From a virus: a stretch of 32,759 nucleotides of DNA. The position numbers and the translations under genes are program-made. The stretch's first letter is position 1, and each line of letters begins with the position of its first letter. Shown piece by piece: positions 14,189-23,172 of this stretch. The DNA is taken from IMG/VR virus record IMGVR_UViG_3300021197_001414, positions 1 through 32,759 of that record; one strand, written 5' to 3'. The notes under the pieces were generated by a model. That model was not told where the DNA came from. It saw only the letters and a program-made list of their open reading frames with translations, and searched no databases.

Positions 14189-16909
14189 TTAACTGCTTAC
14201 AGTGATCTCTGGCATGATGGCTAGAATCTCTGTTTGTATTGGGTCACTCTGTCGTACATACATACGGCTATCTTCATCCCATGTGCCGCTGACGCCTACT
14301 TCTATGGTGCCAGTGTTACGCCTTGGAGCAAAACCAAAGTTCTCATCAGTACGCGCCTTATGTGCATACATAGAGTTTAACGAGGTTCCACAATAAACGC
14401 TTTCTGTGTTACGTACAATCACAGATATATTGGTTAATAGTTTCTTTTTAGTGCGTGATGTCTCAGGGTATCCGCTTAACTCTAACGGTAACGTCTCAAT
14501 GATTGAGTCATACGGCAAGCCAGCGATCACTGTCGAGTAATACGCATCAAGTTGAACAATGCCACTTACCACAACTTTCTGATCAACCACTGCACCATCC
14601 GCTAAGATAGAAACAGTTTTACCGTTTAAGTGGTCAAGTCCTGATACTGCATCGACAGTGTAACCCCATGAGATATTAGCAACGCCTTGAATTGATGGTG
14701 GTATCTGCTCATTCACAACGGCCTGTACAACGGTATCGCTAGTCTTTGTGATGATCATAACCGATGAGCTACGACCATCAGCCCAAAAGCGAATAACATC
14801 ACCTACAGCTTTATTAGCAAACAACGTTGTGGAACCTGTTAGGGTGCACTCTTCCCCTGCATTGTAATTGCCAGTAACCGTGATCGTCTCTTGAGTGAAG
14901 TTGCGCCCCTCATACTTAAGGCCACTATCAACAAAGAACTGATTATAAGGATCACCATTTGGGCGCTCCATGAATCGCTCAATGTAATTAACCCCGTTGC
15001 GATTGACAGCAATATAAATCGCATCATTCACACCTTCCCTGATTGATGTGCAGTATTTAACATCTCCGTCTGTTTTGCCTGAACACCACCCCCATATTTG
15101 CTGATCTTTCATGTAGGTAAAGTAAGCAAACTCACCATCATCAAACACAACAAATATAACTTTATTTGGGTTTTTAGCCTGCACCCATGAGACTATCTTG
15201 CGATTCTCAAACAAATGCGTGGCCCTAACAGTTAGGTCTGTACCGATATAAGCATCGCTTGAGAAGTCAAAGCCGATATCACGGATCACCTGCTGACCGT
15301 CTTGAACGTAGATACCCGTTGAACCTGTGATAATTGGCCTGATGTGCGAACTACCATCATACGACTGAACACGCACGTTAGGTGGTGTTTCTGGTGTAAT
15401 CACATCATTCGAACCTTGGTTAATCGACCATACCCCGCCAGATGTAAACAATAGCAATGCGTTAAGCGGCATCATATGAAGTATCTCATTCACCTGTAAT
15501 GAGTTCACATCAAAACGCATAGAGTCATCAGCAAGTAATGGCTTGCTAGTTGAGAAGTCAGGGAAACTATCTGTGCGACTCATCCATAACGTTTGTGGTA
15601 ATGCCAATGTACTTGCAACGCTAAAACGCTGTTGGTAATACGTGCCACATTGCGGGTACTTAGTATCATCACGCCACGGTTCAAACGCCCATTTGTATGT
15701 TTTACGGTTCTTTTGTACCTGCTCAATCTTAACGTCTCTTGCTAATGCTGAGCCGCCATTAGGTGTGTATTGTGGCTCATTAGTTAGAGTTATCGTTGAC
15801 GTTTGAAAGTTAATCGTCCAGTCTTGCGGGTAATCTAACTCAACAGTTGGGGCGCTTCCAGATCCAACTAGCGTTACTTTTAAGTCATCAACAAAGTTAG
15901 TTGTGGGTGTAGGATTTAAAACATAAACCTTTTGCGTTGTTTGTGCTGGATAATTCCAGGTATTGGCGGTTGTATCACCGCCCACAACCGTCTCCGGTAC
16001 CGTGATGATAACCGTAGCTATTGCTGTAGTTGCATTGGTTATTGAGTCAATACGAACCAAACCAAAACCGCTGTGGGTATACTTCCACTTAACACCGATG
16101 ATTGCATCACGATTATCATCTGGGAAAAACTTATTTGGTCCGTCCCACTCCTGCCCTTCAGTGTGTATTGGTGGTGAGTCACCAGCCTGGGCGTCTTTGT
16201 TATTGTACTTATTTGCTTCTGTACAAATGTAATAGTTACCGTTGTAATAGGTTTTATCACCAACATTAACGGGCATACGCTGAACCCATGTTGTTACCTG
16301 TCCAGATGTTTGCTGATCAAGTTTAAGCAACTTGCCAACATGGTTAGAGTTAAACATGTCAAACGATGCTGTTAGCGTTACGGTGCCATCTTGAGCGTTT
16401 GCGTATACCGTTTTAGCCTCAGCAATGTTTACCGCCTCAAATGGACCTTTCTTATTAACGAACTCAACCAGATTCCATGATGTGTGAGAACTACGCTGCA
16501 ACTGCATGATCTTATGATTGCGGTGGAATAGTGTTAATACGTCAGCACTTTGTGTGTAGCCAATACGCTCCAACTCCGAGCCAAGGTAAGGTGTAACAAC
16601 CTCAACGATAGTAGAGCCATCAACAACAAACCCACCATCAGTAATAATACGTATTTTCTTATCAGTAAACTCTAATACATACGTTTGCTCAGTAGAAAAT
16701 TGGAACGGAATAAGTACAACATCTGCATTAGATGCTGAGTTACCTACAAGCTTTGTGCCTGGCCGGCTTATTAAACCACCGTGATAGTTAACTATGAAGT
16801 TTTCTGCCAACGCTACACCAGTACGGAAAAGCTCCATATCTGAGCGCCCGTACAATTCTGGACTAATTTCGCCAGAACTAAAGGAAGGTTGAATTAATGT
16901 TGTACCCAT
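14189..16909 (-). CDS. Tail nozzle / tubular protein B, gp12-like, 906 aa
   Basis: The N-terminal signature LIQPSFSSGEISPELYGRSD followed by AENFIVNYHGGLISRPGTKLV is typical of podovirus tail nozzle proteins (T7 gp12 class). The remainder is beta-rich with a long middle region containing RKTYKWAFEPWRDD, PQCGTYYQQRFSVAS and QTLWMSRTDSFPDFS, all familiar from this family. The ~906-aa length is above T7 gp12 (794 aa). It starts at an ATG overlapping the previous stop (TGATG) with AGGA 8 nt upstream; the frame opens one codon earlier with a TTG. In the virion it would sit at the distal end of the gp11-like adaptor. A strong terminator follows. Confidence 0.9.
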   Translation of the reverse strand: MGTTLIQPSFSSGEISPELYGRSDMELFRTGVALAENFIVNYHGGLISRPGTKLVGNSASNADVVLIPFQFSTEQTYVLEFTDKKIRIITDGGFVVDGSTIVEVVTPYLGSELERIGYTQSADVLTLFHRNHKIMQLQRSSHTSWNLVEFVNKKGPFEAVNIAEAKTVYANAQDGTVTLTASFDMFNSNHVGKLLKLDQQTSGQVTTWVQRMPVNVGDKTYYNGNYYICTEANKYNNKDAQAGDSPPIHTEGQEWDGPNKFFPDDNRDAIIGVKWKYTHSGFGLVRIDSITNATTAIATVIITVPETVVGGDTTANTWNYPAQTTQKVYVLNPTPTTNFVDDLKVTLVGSGSAPTVELDYPQDWTINFQTSTITLTNEPQYTPNGGSALARDVKIEQVQKNRKTYKWAFEPWRDDTKYPQCGTYYQQRFSVASTLALPQTLWMSRTDSFPDFSTSKPLLADDSMRFDVNSLQVNEILHMMPLNALLLFTSGGVWSINQGSNDVITPETPPNVRVQSYDGSSHIRPIITGSTGIYVQDGQQVIRDIGFDFSSDAYIGTDLTVRATHLFENRKIVSWVQAKNPNKVIFVVFDDGEFAYFTYMKDQQIWGWCSGKTDGDVKYCTSIREGVNDAIYIAVNRNGVNYIERFMERPNGDPYNQFFVDSGLKYEGRNFTQETITVTGNYNAGEECTLTGSTTLFANKAVGDVIRFWADGRSSSVMIITKTSDTVVQAVVNEQIPPSIQGVANISWGYTVDAVSGLDHLNGKTVSILADGAVVDQKVVVSGIVQLDAYYSTVIAGLPYDSIIETLPLELSGYPETSRTKKKLLTNISVIVRNTESVYCGTSLNSMYAHKARTDENFGFAPRRNTGTIEVGVSGTWDEDSRMYVRQSDPIQTEILAIMPEITVSS

Positions 16910-17571
16910 CAAGAAATCCTCAAGTTAATCTGCTCAGGTGTCGGCCATTGCGGCTCATGTTGACCTTGGCTATCTTGCGCTGCTGCTGAACTGATGATCA
17001 TTGAATAGTTAGCTTCAAGCGTTTGCAGTAATTGCGGTGTTGCTGTTAGTGGTACGCATATATACATAGCCAATCGATAAGCAAGCACATCAACAAACGG
17101 CGAGCTAAACAGGTTAATGTTTTCAATGTTTGACGTGTATTGAAGTTGCGCTTCCTCAAGGTTAGTCAGGATTGTGCGTGTTGAGTTATCGTTTGCTACA
17201 CCCTTAACGTATGGAACTTTTAATCTATCTGGTAATACTTGTTCGTTTAATTCCATACCAGGGTAAGCCTGATTAATGCCGTTATACTGCGGCAAAAATG
17301 GCTGAACCATCCGACGAGGCTCAAGGCAATCAATGGGCATTTTGTAAACATATTGCCAGTTAGGATCTGTTTCATCAGCAAGCAAGGCTAATATTTTATT
17401 CTTTCGTGCAAACGTCCAATCGTTTGAGCTTAATGCGAACTTACGTGATTGATCGTAAAACCGACGAATAACCTGAGCTTCCTTAGAATTATCATGGTCA
17501 ATATCTTCTATGTACCTGGTTACGCCGATGTGACTTAGTGCCATGTTGGCTATGTCTGTGTTACTAAACAT
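16909..17571 (-). CDS. Tail tubular protein A / adaptor, gp11-like, 220 aa
   Basis: The sequence SNTDIANMALSHIGVTRYIE followed by SKEAQVIRRFYDQSRKFALS and NDWTFARKNKILALL is the hallmark of the T7 gp11-like head-tail adaptor, which binds the connector and receives the nozzle protein. The length is slightly above T7 gp11 (196 aa). The frame opens with TTG at 17583; the ATG at 17571 has GAGGTG immediately upstream. The ribosome site directly abuts the T tract of a strong terminator, so its mRNA probably comes from read-through out of the capsid genes, giving lower expression than capsid. Its stop overlaps the start of the nozzle gene. Confidence 0.88.
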   Translation of the reverse strand: MFSNTDIANMALSHIGVTRYIEDIDHDNSKEAQVIRRFYDQSRKFALSSNDWTFARKNKILALLADETDPNWQYVYKMPIDCLEPRRMVQPFLPQYNGINQAYPGMELNEQVLPDRLKVPYVKGVANDNSTRTILTNLEEAQLQYTSNIENINLFSSPFVDVLAYRLAMYICVPLTATPQLLQTLEANYSMIISSAAAQDSQGQHEPQWPTPEQINLRIS

Positions 17572-17585
17572 AAAACACCTCAAAT

Positions 17586-17613
17586 AAAAAAGGGAAGCCC
17601 GAAGACTTCCCTT
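17586..17613 (-). terminator. Terminator between capsid and tail genes, UUCG loop
   Basis: On the minus strand AAGGGAAGTC pairs with GGCTTCCCTT (10 bp, one G-U) around a TTCG tetraloop, followed by TTTTATTT. Its place, after the capsid module and before the gp11-like gene, is the same as that of the T7 terminator Tphi. Confidence 0.93.
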
Positions 17614-17630
17614 AGTATAACATTTTGGTT

Positions 17631-17966
17631 TTATTTTTCGCGCTGTGCTTCAGGGCAGTTTACTTTGATATCAGGTCGAGAAACATCAAAGCCAGTAATA
17701 TCGGATACAGCGTCTAAGCTAGGCAATCCCGCTTTAGTCCAATGATCATCGTTTTTATGATCTAAGGATTGAACTGCTTCAACGATTTTAGCATCACGCT
17801 TATGGTCTTGCTCTGTCTTCACTGGTACAACTGGAACTACTTCACCGCTTAGTTGTTCTACGTATTCAGGGAGTGGGCCTTCCTGCTTCCATTCGAACTT
17901 TTGACCTTCACGTTTCAGTTCCATGTCGTGATAGCAATCTTCAAGAGCCTTAACAATGCGCGTCAT
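17631..17966 (-). CDS. Bbp15-like small virion-module protein, 111 aa
   Basis: It is a small hydrophilic protein with an acidic and Pro/Val middle (GEVVPVVPVKTEQD) and a C-terminal KNDDHWTKAGLPSLDAVSDI segment. A D-HWT-x-x-G-x-P-x-x-x-AV motif of this kind recurs at the ends of small phage proteins near the capsid gene and looks like a small helix-extended-helix fold. Position after the cement gene matches BPP-1 Bbp15. The ATG has AGGT 8 nt before it and follows the cement gene by 11 bp. The exact role is unknown; it may act in head completion or bind the capsid. Confidence 0.72.
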   Translation of the reverse strand: MTRIVKALEDCYHDMELKREGQKFEWKQEGPLPEYVEQLSGEVVPVVPVKTEQDHKRDAKIVEAVQSLDHKNDDHWTKAGLPSLDAVSDITGFDVSRPDIKVNCPEAQREK

Positions 17967-17977
17967 ATAAATACCTA

Positions 17978-18445
17978 TTAGTTAGTTAAAACTTCAAAAC
18001 CAGAAGGATACGTATTGTGTTCGTACTGGTCAAGATTAAAGTAGGCAGTTACTTTACCACCTGTAGCCGTACCGTTCACTACATATTTAATGCCGTAGTA
18101 ACGATGCTTTCCTGATAGGTTAACTTTACCAGCAAATACACGCTTACCAGCAGTAAGATCTGCTAACAGGATAGCGCTTGAGCCGTCAATGATTTCAGGG
18201 CTTGTTAATCCAGAAGCATCAGATCCGACAACTTGAATGGTTAAGTCAGTTAAACCTGCAAACGCCTCAGTAACAAGCACGCCAAACTCGATTGATTCAC
18301 CTGCACCAAGCACACCTTTGTTTTCGCCAATGTCGAATACATTCGCGCTATTAGCAGTAGTTGTAACTGCTTGAGCATCAGAAAGTACTAATTGAGCATC
18401 TAACATCATAATTGTATTGGGCTGCGTTTCTGCAACCCACTCCAT
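17978..18445 (-). CDS. Capsid cement (decoration) protein, Bbp16-like
   Basis: The region MMLDAQLVLSDAQAVTTTAN followed by FDIGENKGVLGAGESIEFGV is typical of Bbp16-like cement proteins, which form a beta jellyroll on the capsid surface and stabilise the shell. The body is beta-rich with little charge (LTDLTIQVVGSDASGL, HRYYGIKYVVNG). The frame opens at an ATG at 18445, 5 bp after the capsid gene, but no SD lies before it. Family members usually start at the MLDAQ position (18409 or 18406), and a GGAGTGGG lies ~27 nt before that. The true start is therefore uncertain, and the 12-residue extension may be real or not translated. Confidence 0.82.
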   Translation of the reverse strand: MEWVAETQPNTIMMLDAQLVLSDAQAVTTTANSANVFDIGENKGVLGAGESIEFGVLVTEAFAGLTDLTIQVVGSDASGLTSPEIIDGSSAILLADLTAGKRVFAGKVNLSGKHRYYGIKYVVNGTATGGKVTAYFNLDQYEHNTYPSGFEVLTN

Positions 18446-18450
18446 AGTAA

Positions 18451-19443
18451 TTATTGGATACGGTCTTCTGTATTTAACAGCTTATCGACAGTACGGAAAG
18501 GAATGCCACGGAAATCAGGGATCATACGACCATTAATTTCTGTGCGGTTAAGTTGAACGTTTTTCTTGTTGAACGACTGTAAATCAAGGTATTGAGCAAC
18601 AGTACGGTTCATGTAGAAATAACACTTACCTTTAGTAAGCATTGGTAACTTATGCATTGCCTTAATGATAAGGTTCCATAAGTCATACGTTGCTGCATCA
18701 TCTTCCAATAGTGCAACAGGTACGTTAGCGATACGTACAACATAACGCCAGTCTTTCACTGACATACCAAGCTTCGCCATGTACTTAGTTTCTAACGCTT
18801 CGTAACGGTTGCCGTCTGAATCATTAACTTGCTGCACACCAAGATCGTTAGAAGTAATACCAGCACCGTCTGCCATACCTTTTGGATAACGCATGTTAAC
18901 TGTATCGGTATCCCAGCATACAAGCCAAATAGATGTAAGCTTGCCAGTAGTACCGCCAGCATCAACGATATTTACACCGTTCTCGGCTGACTTAGAGCTG
19001 TAACGTGCTGCAAGGCCTGTAAACTCATCAGGGTTTGTTAGCTCGTTACCGTAGAAAATAGTTTGAGCAAGCTTTTGTGACATTGACTCAAGGTGGCCTT
19101 TGTCTTCGCTTAATCGCCATTGTGCAGAGTTACCGTTAAGGTCTGCTAGTTCCTTATCAACCATTGCACGTGCTTCCATCATGCCGATAGTATCGGTGAT
19201 CTGTTGCGTGCGTGATTTAGATTGAGGAACACCTTTGTTAAATCGACGCCAGTAAACATCTGGTAAACCAGTACGGATCGTTTCACGGTGGCCTGTAGGA
19301 AGGTTAGCTTCCAGTACAGGAAAATCCTGAAGAACTTCGTTTACTTCCGATAGGATTTCAGCAGGAGTTGCAATAGTACCGTCTGGATTAAGTCGCTTTG
19401 CAACGTCAACTAAAGTCGGCCAGTTAACACCTAATGTAGCCAT
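18451..19443 (-). CDS. Major capsid protein, Bbp17-like (HK97-type fold expected)
   Basis: This 330-aa protein matches the BPP-1 Bbp17 type of podovirus capsid proteins: an N-terminal helical arm (TLVDVAKRLNPDGTIATPAE), the E-loop-like segment LPTGHRETIRTGLPDVYWRRFNKG (split by my reading at residues ~49-72), then MSQKLAQTIFYGNE, GLAARYSS and the A-domain stretch YRYVVRIANVPVALL-like near 235. The C-terminus ends in IPDFRGIPFRTVDKLLNTED. The ATG has AAGGGG 9 nt upstream. It lies between scaffold and cement genes in the usual order and is the most abundant expected product of the late operon. Confidence 0.9.
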   Translation of the reverse strand: MATLGVNWPTLVDVAKRLNPDGTIATPAEILSEVNEVLQDFPVLEANLPTGHRETIRTGLPDVYWRRFNKGVPQSKSRTQQITDTIGMMEARAMVDKELADLNGNSAQWRLSEDKGHLESMSQKLAQTIFYGNELTNPDEFTGLAARYSSKSAENGVNIVDAGGTTGKLTSIWLVCWDTDTVNMRYPKGMADGAGITSNDLGVQQVNDSDGNRYEALETKYMAKLGMSVKDWRYVVRIANVPVALLEDDAATYDLWNLIIKAMHKLPMLTKGKCYFYMNRTVAQYLDLQSFNKKNVQLNRTEINGRMIPDFRGIPFRTVDKLLNTEDRIQ

Positions 19444-19454
19444 AATATTACCCC

Positions 19455-20189
19455 TTAAGGATTCATGTTAGAGTTTGCATATAGTGCCTGGGCACCTTGA
19501 GGTTGGCTACCATCCGAGCCGTGTGAGAATGAATCCTCACTAATTGCCGTCCCTATCTTGTGGAATAGTTTAACAATTTCTGGATGATTGCCAAGACCTG
19601 TTTCATTTAATGTTGCTTTTAGCTCATCAGAGCCAAATTGTTGCATTGCTAACTTTGCCGTCTCGACGTTGCGATCAAAGTTTGCACCACCAAAATCTGA
19701 GTCACTTTTTAAGTCATTAACCCAGTCTGATTTCTGTTGCTCCCATTGAGCCACTGCAGCTTCTTGAGCTTCTTGGACATCAACAGCGCGTTGTTCTGCA
19801 TATACTTCAGCAAGCTTTTGCGCCTGCTCTTGTGAAAGGTCAGCCTCGCGCATTAATGGCTCGAACTTTTCCAACGCTTTCTCGTCCAGCTCCACGCCTT
19901 CAGGCATGGTGAACTCGTATTTCTCAGGGGCTTTGGTTTCCGCCTCGGTCTTTTCTTCTGATTCAGCCTTTTCGGTTGTTTCTTCTTGACCGTCTTTTGC
20001 TTCCGTTTCGGTTGGCTGCTCTTGGGTTATTGAGTCTTCGCCACCTAGCAGCGTTGTTGCTTCTGCTGATTCACTGGCGGTTTCGGTGGAAGATTCCGCA
20101 CCGTCAGTCACTGTTGCTGCTGGCGCTTCTGCCTCTTCACAGAAACCCATCACTCCACGGCTCAACATGTTACGTAGTAAAGTTGGCAT
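19455..20189 (-). CDS. Capsid scaffolding protein, 244 aa
   Basis: This very acidic, low-complexity protein has a Glu/Thr/Ala-rich N-terminal third (TETEAKDGQEETTEKAESEE), a conserved core KYEFTMPEGVELDEKALEKF followed by SQEQAQKLAEVYAEQ, and a helical remainder. This is the typical composition of phage scaffolds placed before the capsid gene (T7 gp9-like). It nucleates shell assembly and leaves before packaging. The frame opens at a TTG at 20195; the ATG at 20189 has GGAG 9 nt upstream and follows the Bbp19-like stop by 2 bp. It is 11 bp upstream of the capsid gene. No protease motif is visible. Confidence 0.85.
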   Translation of the reverse strand: MPTLLRNMLSRGVMGFCEEAEAPAATVTDGAESSTETASESAEATTLLGGEDSITQEQPTETEAKDGQEETTEKAESEEKTEAETKAPEKYEFTMPEGVELDEKALEKFEPLMREADLSQEQAQKLAEVYAEQRAVDVQEAQEAAVAQWEQQKSDWVNDLKSDSDFGGANFDRNVETAKLAMQQFGSDELKATLNETGLGNHPEIVKLFHKIGTAISEDSFSHGSDGSQPQGAQALYANSNMNP

Positions 20190-20191
20190 TA

Positions 20192-20518
20192 TCAAAGCTC
20201 CGTAGCTAATTGCTTAGTCATATCTTTCATGTTGTCTTGCTGCAGTTTAATCCATGCGTTAGGATTAGCTAGCATGATTTGCTCTAACAGCTCAAGGCCA
20301 ACCGCACGGCGAGCCTCGTCAACACCTGTGGCGAATATTTTACAGTTACTTACCATCCACCACAACACATTTAATCCTTGCTCACTTTCAAGCATGGTAT
20401 TGAATGAAGCGCGTAGGTTTAATATCTCCATATGCGCTCTGTTCGCGTAGTCATCACCATACTGATCGCGTAGGTCTTCAATGTACTGAAACTCGTTGTC
20501 ACTTAGTTGCTCGTGCAT
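20192..20518 (-). CDS. Bbp19-family protein, 108 aa
   Basis: The C-terminal two thirds carry the Bbp19 pattern: LNVLWWMVSNCKIFATGVDE, then ARRAVGLELLEQIMLANPNAW. The family is named from BPP-1 and is regularly encoded between the connector and the scaffold; its function is not established, and an assembly role is likely from position. The start ATG shares its A with the connector stop (TAATG) and GGGTGGG lies just before it, so translation is coupled. The N-terminal part is a charged helix (DNEFQYIEDLRDQYGDDY). Confidence 0.82.
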   Translation of the reverse strand: MHEQLSDNEFQYIEDLRDQYGDDYANRAHMEILNLRASFNTMLESEQGLNVLWWMVSNCKIFATGVDEARRAVGLELLEQIMLANPNAWIKLQQDNMKDMTKQLATEL

Positions 20519-22182
20519 TACCCACCCGTCATATTATTACGCATTAATTCCAGGGCGCTTTCTCCGCCGACATCAGTTTCTGATAATAGTTTAGCAGCAC
20601 CTGATATCTGTTGCGCAGGTTGAGCCATTGCACCAATTTTATCTGCTCGTTCTTGTGCTGCTCGTTGCTGTCTAGCGTTAGCAACTGTTTGCTCGTCGTT
20701 AAGCATTTGAGGTGGCGCGCCCGTAATGTTCACGTACTCATTTACGATCTTATCAAAGTTAAGATTATCAAGTACAGCAGGATTAGCACCAGCAAGATTA
20801 CCAATAAACGATACTGAACGCTCTAGTGCAGTAATACCAACCAGCTTTTGTGCTTGGTATAGCATTGACGTGTATTGAACATTGATGTCTTTGCCTTCCA
20901 GCTCAGGTGGTGGCTCAGGCAATAAACCACGTCTATTAAGCTCATCAAAGCAACGCTCTACAACAGGATCAAGAAACTCCTCATTGATACGGTTAAGCAC
21001 TGGACCAAGCATTAACAGCTTTTCTTCTTGTCGCTGTGCAATCTCTGTAGCCGTTACGCCTGACTTGTTGATGTTAGTTACCATCAGGAATAGGTCGTTA
21101 AAGAATGCCTGACTGATAATATTACGGGTATCCTGAATAGAGTTCATTACATCGCCAATAGGATAATTGACATTGAACACTGATTCTATCTTAGCGCCCA
21201 TTGCATTATCTGGCATGTAGTTCAAGCCACCTGGCACCAATGAAACACGACTACCACGTAATGAGCTAGGCACACTTAGTGGCGGGTTAATCATCTTGTC
21301 TTGTGCTTCAAAGCGTTGACGGTGATCTTTTTGCAATCCACGAGCCGAGCCTAACGCCAACATGCCCGGACCAAATGATCCATAGCTATCATTTCCAACA
21401 GCTTCCCAACGCGGCGTGACTGCTGGGAATGTACGGAACCCGCTTTCTTTTAGCACCTTGCCATCACTTGCAGGCTCCCACCAAACAGAACGGTATGGCA
21501 TATTCCCGTTGTCTTTCTTGGTTGGATCGTACTTCTCACGAGGCATGATTAAATGACGCACAGGAAACATGCTCTTGTAATCACGGTTGCCGTAAGCTGT
21601 CTTAACCTGCTCACTTACATTGTCTTGTCCAAACTTCTTAACAATCTGGTCTGATGATAAGCGAATCTCAGTAGACCATGTATCAACGTTGTATCGCGCG
21701 CCGTTGGCAATCTTAAACGTACCAATAGGCTTGTGATAGAAACGAATGATTGAAAGCGGGTCAGACTCCATCAGCATGTTAGCTGTAGAATACATGCCGA
21801 TGTCAGAGTAAATCATAGGTACTACGTTATAGAAGTTTGAGCGGTCAAGCATTGTAAGAATACGCTTTGAGCACTCATCCAAATATACACGCACTGAATG
21901 GAATTGGTTCAATTCCTCATCGGCTGTTTGCAACTTAACCCACGGAACAGCACGGTTAGTAACACCAGACATCATACCGCCTGCCAGTGTACGTACCGCC
22001 ATTGTTACCGTAGGGTCGATAATATCCGTATTAAAGTTGCGCTTCTTGTTAGTGTTGCTTAGGTCGAATCGTTGACGACCTGGATCAAACGCTTTGGATA
22101 CATCGACAAAGTGCGGCTTCCATTCCTGAAAGCTGCTATCTAGTTGCTGATACATCGCGTTGAGGATATTAATTTCCATCAT
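20518..22182 (-). CDS. Portal / head-tail connector protein, T7 gp8 class, 554 aa
   Basis: This forms the dodecameric ring at one capsid vertex through which DNA is packaged and ejected. The N-terminus has SSFQEWKPHFVDVSKAFDPG, then TVTMAVRTLAGGMMSGVTNR and WVKLQTAD, all family hallmarks of the phage head-to-tail connector proteins. The later blocks include GPGMLALGSARGLQKDHRQR, INPPLSVPSSL and GVTATEIAQRQEEKLLMLGP. The C-terminal ~60 residues are a Gln/Ala-rich helix. Length is near T7 gp8 (536 aa). The ATG overlaps the stop of the preceding 68-aa gene (ATGA). It lies directly after terminase in the standard late order. Confidence 0.93.
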   Translation of the reverse strand: MMEINILNAMYQQLDSSFQEWKPHFVDVSKAFDPGRQRFDLSNTNKKRNFNTDIIDPTVTMAVRTLAGGMMSGVTNRAVPWVKLQTADEELNQFHSVRVYLDECSKRILTMLDRSNFYNVVPMIYSDIGMYSTANMLMESDPLSIIRFYHKPIGTFKIANGARYNVDTWSTEIRLSSDQIVKKFGQDNVSEQVKTAYGNRDYKSMFPVRHLIMPREKYDPTKKDNGNMPYRSVWWEPASDGKVLKESGFRTFPAVTPRWEAVGNDSYGSFGPGMLALGSARGLQKDHRQRFEAQDKMINPPLSVPSSLRGSRVSLVPGGLNYMPDNAMGAKIESVFNVNYPIGDVMNSIQDTRNIISQAFFNDLFLMVTNINKSGVTATEIAQRQEEKLLMLGPVLNRINEEFLDPVVERCFDELNRRGLLPEPPPELEGKDINVQYTSMLYQAQKLVGITALERSVSFIGNLAGANPAVLDNLNFDKIVNEYVNITGAPPQMLNDEQTVANARQQRAAQERADKIGAMAQPAQQISGAAKLLSETDVGGESALELMRNNMTGG

Positions 22183-22385
22183 GCACCCATTAATGTCTTA
22201 CTAGTTGTCTGAGCTTGACCGCTTGCACCTGTCGGGCTAGTTAGGATTGTACTTGCTGAGCCTGCTGCTGCTGCTCGACGTTTACGCTCATTGTCTGCAC
22301 CTTGCTCCATTGCTACATCTGTATTCACAGGTGGTGGTGTTGCTGGCGCTGGTGGTGGAGCTGATGGTGAACCGCCTAAACACAT
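22179..22385 (-). CDS. Small Pro/Ala-rich protein between terminase and connector, 68 aa
   Basis: The protein begins MCLGGSPSAPPPAPATPPP, a proline-rich start, followed by an acidic then basic helix (DNERKRRAAAAGSAS) and a Thr/Ser tail ending KTLMGA. I have seen short proteins of this type (Met-Cys-Gly start, poly-Pro) at this place in BPP-1-type and T7-type podoviruses, of unknown role. The frame opens upstream at 22493 inside terL, but the ATG at 22385 has AGGAGA 7 nt upstream and lies 10 bp after terminase. The Cys at position 2 could be a lipid or disulfide site, but no signal peptide is present. Its stop overlaps the connector start. Confidence 0.78.
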   Translation of the reverse strand: MCLGGSPSAPPPAPATPPPVNTDVAMEQGADNERKRRAAAAGSASTILTSPTGASGQAQTTSKTLMGA

Positions 22386-22395
22386 AATATATCTC

Positions 22396-23172
22396 CTAGT
22401 ATGGGCTGTAATCAGTATCGGACATTTCATTCTCGAACGCATTATACGACATTTGAGCGCGACCGTTATCACCCTGTTTATATCTGTAATCACTTACAGG
22501 CATTTGACGGAAGTTACCAATACCCATGCAAAGGTAACGGGTAGCATCCATAAGGTGATCGTTCTCTTTAACAATGCGCCCTTTATCATCGCGTCGATAG
22601 ATACGAAACTCTGACAGCCAGTTTACCATGTTCTTTGAAACTTTTAATCGTCCAGTTGAAAGCATCTGATAAACCAACAGTAATCCAGCATCTACAGCCT
22701 TGTTAGCATTACTTAGTATCAAGCCTTCTGCTGAGTATAGGTCGTACAACTTACGACCATCTGCTTGTGATGAACAGTTAGCGGCTGAATCGATAATACC
22801 AGGTATCCATGAACCTCTAGCCTTGATAGCTGAAGCATGAACCGCTGGCTCTGCGTGACCTCGGTAGTATTCATCGTATAAGTAAACTACATCAGCATCA
22901 CGATCATGTGCTCCCCATACTGCAGCATTCTTACGCCAACCAACATCGAGAGAGAATCCGCGAGGCCATGCATCATCAAGCTTGAACTCTTGCGGGTCAA
23001 AGATAATATCCTCTTCCGCAACTGGATAGATGGCACCAGAGCCTAGCGAGGGAATACCCTGCATACGTGCATCTTTTAAATGGGGCATCATACCCTTAGT
23101 CATTTCTTCAATCATTGAATCGGTTAGGTGTGGAACGTCAGCCCAACCACAACGAATAACTGCGCGAGTCAT
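22396..23172 (-). CDS. terL: Terminase large subunit, C-terminal (nuclease) part, 258 aa
   Basis: This carries the RNase-H-like nuclease that cuts the packaged concatemer. Visible features are VIRCGWADVPHLTDSMIEEM, GAIYPVAEEDI, the first catalytic Asp in FSLDVGW (residue ~76), a second acidic position around GIIDSAANCSSQADG, and the last in NDHLMDATRYL. Family members continue directly from the ATPase domain, but here the ATPase half ends 90 nt upstream in the same frame. GGTG lies 5 nt before the ATG, so separate initiation is possible. The ATPase and nuclease halves joined at the repeated ATG would give ~497 aa, the normal TerL length. Whether this is a separate polypeptide or the second half of a bypassed product cannot be told from sequence. 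Confidence 0.88.
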   Translation of the reverse strand: MTRAVIRCGWADVPHLTDSMIEEMTKGMMPHLKDARMQGIPSLGSGAIYPVAEEDIIFDPQEFKLDDAWPRGFSLDVGWRKNAAVWGAHDRDADVVYLYDEYYRGHAEPAVHASAIKARGSWIPGIIDSAANCSSQADGRKLYDLYSAEGLILSNANKAVDAGLLLVYQMLSTGRLKVSKNMVNWLSEFRIYRRDDKGRIVKENDHLMDATRYLCMGIGNFRQMPVSDYRYKQGDNGRAQMSYNAFENEMSDTDYSPY

